Positions 59,922 to 64,000 of a DNA stretch of 64,000 nucleotides are shown piece by piece (the stretch's first letter is position 1; each line of letters starts with the position of its first letter). This DNA comes from Nonomuraea sp. PA05. Its GTDB lineage: Bacteria > Actinomycetota > Actinomycetes > Streptosporangiales > Streptosporangiaceae. The position numbers and the translations under genes were made by a program. The stretch spans positions 1 to 64,000 of the forward strand of contig NZ_VSEY01000033.1 in the NCBI RefSeq assembly GCF_008086045.1, in the 5' to 3' direction. The notes beneath the pieces were generated by a model, which saw only the letters and a list, made by a program, of their open reading frames with translations, made no database searches and was not told the DNA's origin.

Positions 59922-60755
59922 TCAACCCGGCCAAGGAGGGCGTGGCCGCCGCTGCGCCGTTCCCAGGCCGCCGGCTTCGCCGCCACCGGCCCTCGGCACC
60001 CCCGCATAATCGTGACCGGCTCTGCGAATGGAGCCCGCCAGCCATCCGGCGATGAATCCGATGATGACGCCGGAAGCCATCTTCGCCACCTCGGTTTCTC
60101 CTCGGCCAGGCCTGCCAGGGGATGGAGAGGGAAGGTCCGGAGTGGATTGGTAGGCCTTCTGCAGGATCTCGTTGAAACGGCGCATCTTCCGGCTCTTCGC
60201 CGCCTGTAGACGGTGCGTGCGAGCTTCGATCCAGAATTGCCTTCCGGGAATGGTGGTGAACAGTTCTGTGCTGGCGAGCGCGTACAGATGGTGATCAGGT
60301 AAGTCGCCGATCTCGTAGCGCATCTCCCAGAACGAGACCAGCAGGTTGAGGTAGAGGTGCTGTCGCAGCTCGTCCTGTGGGCGCGTGCGGTCCAAAGCCC
60401 CCCAGCAAGCCAGATATGTCGGATCTTCCATGGCCATTTCCATGAGTTGCGCATGATAGCCCCTTGCGGCTTCCTGGCGGGTGGCGCGAGCCTCTCTGCT
60501 CTGCAGGATGAGCGAGGTTGTGACACCTATAAGCGCAAATGCGGAAAGTATGGCGGAAGTCGCTCCGTAAGTTTGTCCAATCTGGCTTAGTTTGTTCCAG
60601 TCTGCGTCTCGGGCGAGGTCGAGTCGAATGAGCAGGACGGGAGACAGGAGAGTCAACGCGCTCCCGCCGGCCGTCACTGCCACCAGGGTGATCAGCAGAA
60701 ACGTGCGTGAGAGCCGGCGGCCTTGTGCCGGTCGTCTTGGACGTTGCACGCTCAC
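59922..60755 (-). CDS. DUF6082 family membrane protein
   Basis: A 277-residue protein with two N-terminal helices (about residues 19-44 and 68-86) and a cytoplasmic helical domain: ILQSREARATRQEAARGYHA, LMEMAMEDPTYLACWG, NLLVSFWEMRYEIGDLPDHH, GRQFWIEARTHRLQAAKSRK. This is the actinobacterial DUF6082 pattern. A further hydrophobic segment (ASGVIIGFIAGWLAG) lies near residue 235. Function is unknown. The codon composition is less GC-biased than neighbours, which is common for strain-specific genes. Confidence 0.82.
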   Translation of the reverse strand: MSVQRPRRPAQGRRLSRTFLLITLVAVTAGGSALTLLSPVLLIRLDLARDADWNKLSQIGQTYGATSAILSAFALIGVTTSLILQSREARATRQEAARGYHAQLMEMAMEDPTYLACWGALDRTRPQDELRQHLYLNLLVSFWEMRYEIGDLPDHHLYALASTELFTTIPGRQFWIEARTHRLQAAKSRKMRRFNEILQKAYQSTPDLPSPSPGRPGRGETEVAKMASGVIIGFIAGWLAGSIRRAGHDYAGVPRAGGGEAGGLGTAQRRPRPPWPG

Positions 60756-61117
60756 ACAGTGTCACATCGGGCGGTCTTAGCCTAGTTGTGATTACGGTGG
60801 GGTCTGGTTTACCTCTTGGGGAAGATGGGGAGAAGCCCTGAGAGATCGTTGGGCGAGTAAGGTCGCAGTCGTGACCTGGGCTCAACATCGGGTTGGCTCA
60901 TCACATAGCAGCCTGATGGCCCTGTGCGACAACTCCGCTTCGGTGATCCGACGCGAACGCGTCCGCCCTGCTCGGTATCTGAGTGCAGGGTCGTTGACGA
61001 GAAGATGCGGCAGATGGCAACAAGGCTCCCGATTCCGATATTCAGGGTCGAAATCGCTCGTGTGCGCTTAACCGGCTCTCGTTCGGCATCAAGCCTCTGA
61101 GAAATCTGGACGAAGAA
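60756..61117. other. Gene-poor intergenic region
   Basis: About 360 bases of lower GC between DUF6082 and DUF397 genes. No start with a ribosome site and no convincing protein was seen in either strand. DUF397 genes usually follow an XRE (Scr1-type) regulator; no trace of one could be recognised here. Confidence 0.55.
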
Positions 61118-61315
61118 ATGACAGTAAGTGAAGTGGGCTGGCGGCGTAGCGCCACATGCACCTCCAACTCAACTTGCGTGGAGGTTCGTCCGCGCAACGG
61201 GAGAATCGTGATGCGCTCGACTCTCTCCGCATATCGCGAGCTCGAGTTTTCTCCCGACGATTGGGAAATATTCATCGCAGACATCAAGAGCGGGAAATAT
61301 GCCGATCTGATCTGA
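61118..61315 (+). CDS. DUF397 domain protein
   Basis: A 65-residue DUF397 protein: GWRRSATCTSNSTCVEV (the W-R/K-S-S-x-S..C-VEV pattern) and the C-terminal ELEFSPDDWEIFIADIKSGK. Members are small partners of Scr1-type XRE regulators that control differentiation or toxin-like circuits. Here the XRE partner is missing on both sides. ATG at 61118 has only a weak GAAG upstream. Confidence 0.88.
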   Translation: MTVSEVGWRRSATCTSNSTCVEVRPRNGRIVMRSTLSAYRELEFSPDDWEIFIADIKSGKYADLI

Positions 61316-61446
61316 TGTGACTCCGGGGCCGGTCCGCCGCTGGCGGGCCGACCCCGCCCATGGACGTTCGACCGCCGAGCAGATCGTCCGCACACCAGCG
61401 GCTGGCGCAAGACCGCGGAAGGCGGGCAGGCGAAAGGCTGTGCGGT

Positions 61447-61452
61447 TAGGGT
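61447..61452 (+). promoter_or_regulatory. -10 box for a leaderless GPP34 transcript
   Basis: TAGGGT (61447-61452) fits TANNNT and ends seven bases before the GTG at 61459, which has no ribosome site. No good -35 is seen. This geometry predicts transcription starting at the start codon. Confidence 0.5.
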
Positions 61453-61458
61453 TTGGGC

Positions 61459-62124
61459 GTGGACATCACGATCGCAGAGGAACTGCTCCTTCTCTCCCAC
61501 GACGAGGAGACCGGCAGGCCGAACATCAGTGAGGTCGCGGTGGACGTGACCCTGACAGCCGCCGTACTCGCCGAGCTCACGCTCGCCGGCCGCTTCCGCC
61601 ACGCCGAGGGCCGCCTGGAGGTCCTCGACCCGACGCCCACCGGTGACGACGAGTTCGACAAGGTGCTGCGTGACATCGCGGCGTCCGAACCGCGCGAGGT
61701 CAGGTGGTGGCTCGACCGGCTGACCAACCCGACGCGACGCTGGAACCTGCTGAAGCGGCTGGCCGAGCGCGGGGTGCTCAGCGAGGAGCACGGCAAGGTG
61801 CTCGGACTGTTCCGTACTACGAAATATCCGGAACGTGATCCGGGGGTGGAGCGGGAGATCCGTCGCCGGGTGCGCGACGTCCTCGACGGGGCGGCGCCCG
61901 ATGAGCGGATGGGCGTGCTGGTCGCGTTTTTGGGTGCGTGCGGGCTGGGCGAGAAGTTGTTCCCCGGCGCCCGGCGTGAGCGGATCGCGGAGATCACCGA
62001 GGGGCAGTGGACCGGCCCGGCGGTCAGCGAGGCCATCGTCCAGGTCATGCACGCCATCCGTACGGCGGTGCAGGTCAGCACCACCATGGCGATGGGCAAC
62101 ATCATCGCGGCGAGCGACGGTTAG
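61459..62124 (+). CDS. GPP34 (GOLPH3) family phosphoprotein
   Basis: A 221-residue GPP34-domain protein: ITIAEELLLLSHDEETGRPN, then LTAAVLAELTLAGRF, LLKRLAERGVLSEEHGKVLG and FPGARRERIAEI. The eukaryotic homologue GOLPH3 binds PI4P at the Golgi and retains glycosyltransferases; actinobacterial members are often numerous and of unknown role. GTG at 61459 is inferred to be leaderless. Its end overlaps a convergent glycosyltransferase gene by four bases. Confidence 0.92.
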   Translation: MDITIAEELLLLSHDEETGRPNISEVAVDVTLTAAVLAELTLAGRFRHAEGRLEVLDPTPTGDDEFDKVLRDIAASEPREVRWWLDRLTNPTRRWNLLKRLAERGVLSEEHGKVLGLFRTTKYPERDPGVEREIRRRVRDVLDGAAPDERMGVLVAFLGACGLGEKLFPGARRERIAEITEGQWTGPAVSEAIVQVMHAIRTAVQVSTTMAMGNIIAASDG

Positions 62125-63158
62125 CAGGTCAGGACGTCGGCGTACAGCTCCAGTTGGTGGCGCATGATCCGGCGGTTCAGCGTGCCGATGCGGTCCGCGT
62201 GCTCCTGCGTGACGCAGGAGATCAGGTGCACCAGCGCGACGTGATCCTCGCGCGGGACGATCGCCAGGTCCGGCCAGAGCTCACGGCCGCCGATCGGCGC
62301 GGCGGCCACCGCCTCGCGCAGCGCCCGGTCGACCTCCCGCGCGTCCGCCCGCCAGCCTCGCGGGATGACCAGCAGGCCGCTCTCCATGAGGGCGGCGTAC
62401 CAGGCCCGCAGGTCGGTTTCCAGTGCCGTGCGCGCGGCGGCCACCCGGCGGGTGTCCTTGAGCGCCCGGTACGCGGCCCGCGCCGCCCGCCCGTCGGGGA
62501 ACCTGGCCACCTCCCACCCGTGCCGGGCGGTCACCCGGCTCTGCCTGGTGGACGGGTCGACCAGCTCGATCACGGTGGGTTCGGCCGCGGTGCGGCATCG
62601 TACGCCCGCGTCGGTCAGGCGCAGCCACAGATCCCAGTCCTCCAGCCCGGTCTCGTTCGTGCGCCAGCCGCCCACCGACTCGGCCAGCCCCGCGACGTGC
62701 GCGATCTGCGAGGGCTGGAAGATCGCGTTCATGACCTGGAGCTCTGGGTGCCAGCAGAGCGTCAGCGGGGGAGTGACGTGCAGCACGTCGCCGGCGGCGG
62801 TCACCCGCGTCGCCCCCGTGGCGGCGAGCTGCTCGCCCTCCAGCGCCCGCGCCAGGACCGCCAGGTGCTCGGGCGCCCATCGGTCGTCGTGGTCGAGGTA
62901 GGCGACGTATGCGCCGCGGGCCTCGGCGAGCCCGATGTTGCGCGGCCCGGAGGGGTGTCCGTGGCGGTGGGTCCTGATGAGCCTGACCCGGTCGTCCGCG
63001 CGGGCGAACCCGGCGACCACCTCGTCGGTGTCGTCGTCGCTCGCGTCGGAGACGACCAGCAGCTCCCAGTCACGCAGCGACTGCGCCAGAACCGACTCGA
63101 CGGTGGCCGCGATCGCCGGCCCCCGGTTGTAAGTGGGGCAGACGACCGAGAACCTCAC
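62121..63158 (-). CDS. Glycosyltransferase family 2
   Basis: A 345-residue GT-A enzyme: FSVVCPTYNRGPAIAATVES, LVVSDASDDDTDEVV (nucleotide-binding DASDDDT), the metal-binding DHDD in AYLDHDDRWAPEH and the downstream ETGLEDWDLWLRL (ED motif). The C-terminal 100 residues are helical and unassigned. It is a soluble transferase; the donor is unknown. It overlaps the CPBP protease gene by four bases and follows it, so the two are co-transcribed. Confidence 0.9.
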   Translation of the reverse strand: MRFSVVCPTYNRGPAIAATVESVLAQSLRDWELLVVSDASDDDTDEVVAGFARADDRVRLIRTHRHGHPSGPRNIGLAEARGAYVAYLDHDDRWAPEHLAVLARALEGEQLAATGATRVTAAGDVLHVTPPLTLCWHPELQVMNAIFQPSQIAHVAGLAESVGGWRTNETGLEDWDLWLRLTDAGVRCRTAAEPTVIELVDPSTRQSRVTARHGWEVARFPDGRAARAAYRALKDTRRVAAARTALETDLRAWYAALMESGLLVIPRGWRADAREVDRALREAVAAAPIGGRELWPDLAIVPREDHVALVHLISCVTQEHADRIGTLNRRIMRHQLELYADVLTC

Positions 63159-63865
63159 GATTCCACCCGAGCGGGCTGCGCCTGGGGCAGCGGCGTGAAC
63201 ACCAGGGACCTGAGGTCGACCAGGACGTGCACCACGATCGGCGCGATCAGGCTGCCGGTACGCAGGTAGAGCCCGGTGAACGCGATCCCGGCCAGCAGCG
63301 ACAGCAGCGCTCCCGACATGCCCTGGTAGAGGTGCCCGAGCATGAACACGGCCACCGCCACGACCGCGGCGGCCATCGGGCTGAGCCCGAGCGCCACCCC
63401 CAGGGCGATGAACAGGCCCCGGTAGATCAGCTCCTCACAGACGCCCGCGGAGACCGCGACCCCGGCGGCCAGCCACCGCTGCCGGGGGGTGCGCGGCAGC
63501 AGGGCGGAGTAGGCGTCGGACCCGGGCACCTTCCCGCCGTTCCTGACCAGCCAGCGCATGAAGAGCACCAGCGGCACCATCGCGACGGGCAGCGCGACAG
63601 CGATGCCGTAGGTGAGGCTGGGGTCCTCGGGCGGCCTGATGCCCACGCCCGCCAGGTCCAGGGACGGCGACAGCCCCACCACCACGAGGGCGACGGCGGC
63701 CAGCGCCCACAGCTCCACGATGCTCAGGGCGAGACCGCGCGAGAGCGGGGTGATGCCCTTCTCCAGCTTTTCGTAGGAACGGCGGCCGAGCAGCGGCGCG
63801 ACGACTGCGAGATAGCTGATCAGGCCGCCCGCGAGCACCCATGACCAGACGACTGTGGACGGCAT
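63155..63865 (-). CDS. CPBP family intramembrane metalloprotease (CAAX/Abi type)
   Basis: A 236-residue membrane protein with about seven helices. The catalytic motifs are present: EExxxR in VCEELIYRGLFIALG, FxxxH in VFMLGHLYQG, and HxxxD-like in IVVHVLVDL. These are glutamic-type intramembrane proteases. ATG at 63865 has AGGAGG upstream; an open frame continues to the window edge but crosses a structured leader. It is first in an operon with the GT2 gene. Confidence 0.9.
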   Translation of the reverse strand: MPSTVVWSWVLAGGLISYLAVVAPLLGRRSYEKLEKGITPLSRGLALSIVELWALAAVALVVVGLSPSLDLAGVGIRPPEDPSLTYGIAVALPVAMVPLVLFMRWLVRNGGKVPGSDAYSALLPRTPRQRWLAAGVAVSAGVCEELIYRGLFIALGVALGLSPMAAAVVAVAVFMLGHLYQGMSGALLSLLAGIAFTGLYLRTGSLIAPIVVHVLVDLRSLVFTPLPQAQPARVES

Positions 63866-63902
63866 CGGCCTCCTGACCTCCCTGCGGGCCTCGGCCCGGG
63901 AA

Positions 63903-63947
63903 GTACGGCTGGCGCCGGACGATGCAGGAGCCGAGCACCAGCCGTAC
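63903..63947 (-). promoter_or_regulatory. Hairpin in the 5' leader of the CPBP protease gene
   Basis: GTACGGCTGG (63903-63912) and CCAGCCGTAC (63938-63947) are perfect 10-bp complements with a 25-base loop that can pair further. A second stem (CGGGCC-TC-GGCCCG) lies just downstream toward the start. A TAACAT -10-like hexamer upstream would place both stems in the transcript. They may form an RNA control element or an attenuator. Confidence 0.5.
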
Positions 63948-64000
63948 ATCGAACATGTTAGACGTCTGCTGCTGCCAGCCTCGTTCACGCGGCGGACGGG

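Noticed and set aside
60871..61071. 66-codon ORF before the DUF397 gene, tested as an XRE remnant
   Set aside because: No HTH pattern or Scr1-like C-terminus can be read, and there is no ribosome site.

Overview
The window is very GC-rich DNA with dense, mostly short-spaced genes, many GTG/TTG starts, ATGA/GTGA stop-start overlaps, and a gene content typical of a large-genome actinomycete: tripartite tricarboxylate transport, DUF397, DUF6082, GPP34, LAL-type LuxR regulators, WD40-fused Ser/Thr kinases, CBM13-linked GH16. The style suggests a soil Streptosporangiales member (Nonomuraea-like), but this is an inference from gene style. No rRNA, tRNA, CRISPR array, insertion sequence or phage gene was seen.

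Layout. 1-4.5 kb: a secreted tandem-repeat protein (cut by the window edge), a TetR regulator coupled to a tiny membrane peptide, a decayed SDR gene, a DUF3817 membrane protein, and a cytochrome P450 with its own TetR regulator and palindromic operators. 4.6-9.9 kb: a tricarballylate-type uptake and oxidation locus (FAD dehydrogenase divergent from tctCBA, followed by a GntR regulator) with matching 16-bp operators at both ends. 10.1-15.9 kb: a membrane protein, a two-component system and a MarR-controlled drug-export-type ABC transporter. 16-22 kb: a Gfo/Idh oxidoreductase, a NUDIX hydrolase overlapping a convergent phosphatase, an SDR/AraC divergent pair and an MFS exporter. 22.2-26.8 kb: a sugar ABC importer converging on a secreted GH16 beta-glucanase that carries a LacI-type operator over its -35 box.

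26.8-31.4 kb holds the most unusual pair: a protein joining an EACC1-like N-terminus, a caspase domain, one membrane helix and a phytase-like esterase domain, next to a membrane Ser/Thr kinase ending in a WD40-type propeller. This resembles the regulated-protease conflict or programmed-death systems of multicellular bacteria. 31.6-36 kb is a glycan-assembly cluster (methyltransferase, DUF2064 transferase, GT87 mannosyltransferase-like protein; divergent dTDP-rhamnose-4-epimerase-like protein and GT2). 36-44.6 kb contains a secreted alpha/beta hydrolase, two large STAND-type regulators, a membrane protein, a PQQ-propeller remnant and an F420/FMN luciferase-like oxidoreductase. 44.8-48.1 kb is a VTC-DUF4956-CotH operon closed by a strong bidirectional terminator. 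48.1-53.1 kb has an MFS/TetR pair sharing an operator, and a molybdate transporter (modABC) preceded by a 25-codon leader ORF.

53.2-59.9 kb is a zone of gene decay: remnants of a formate dehydrogenase, an alpha-L-rhamnosidase and a GH31 glycosidase, then an FtsX permease and a LuxR regulator that are both 5'-truncated and meet head to head at one breakpoint. The last 4 kb returns to intact genes (DUF6082, DUF397, GPP34, GT2, CPBP protease). Short tandem duplications (12, 27, 44, 48, 48 and 84 bp periods) recur through the window and several have altered gene ends.
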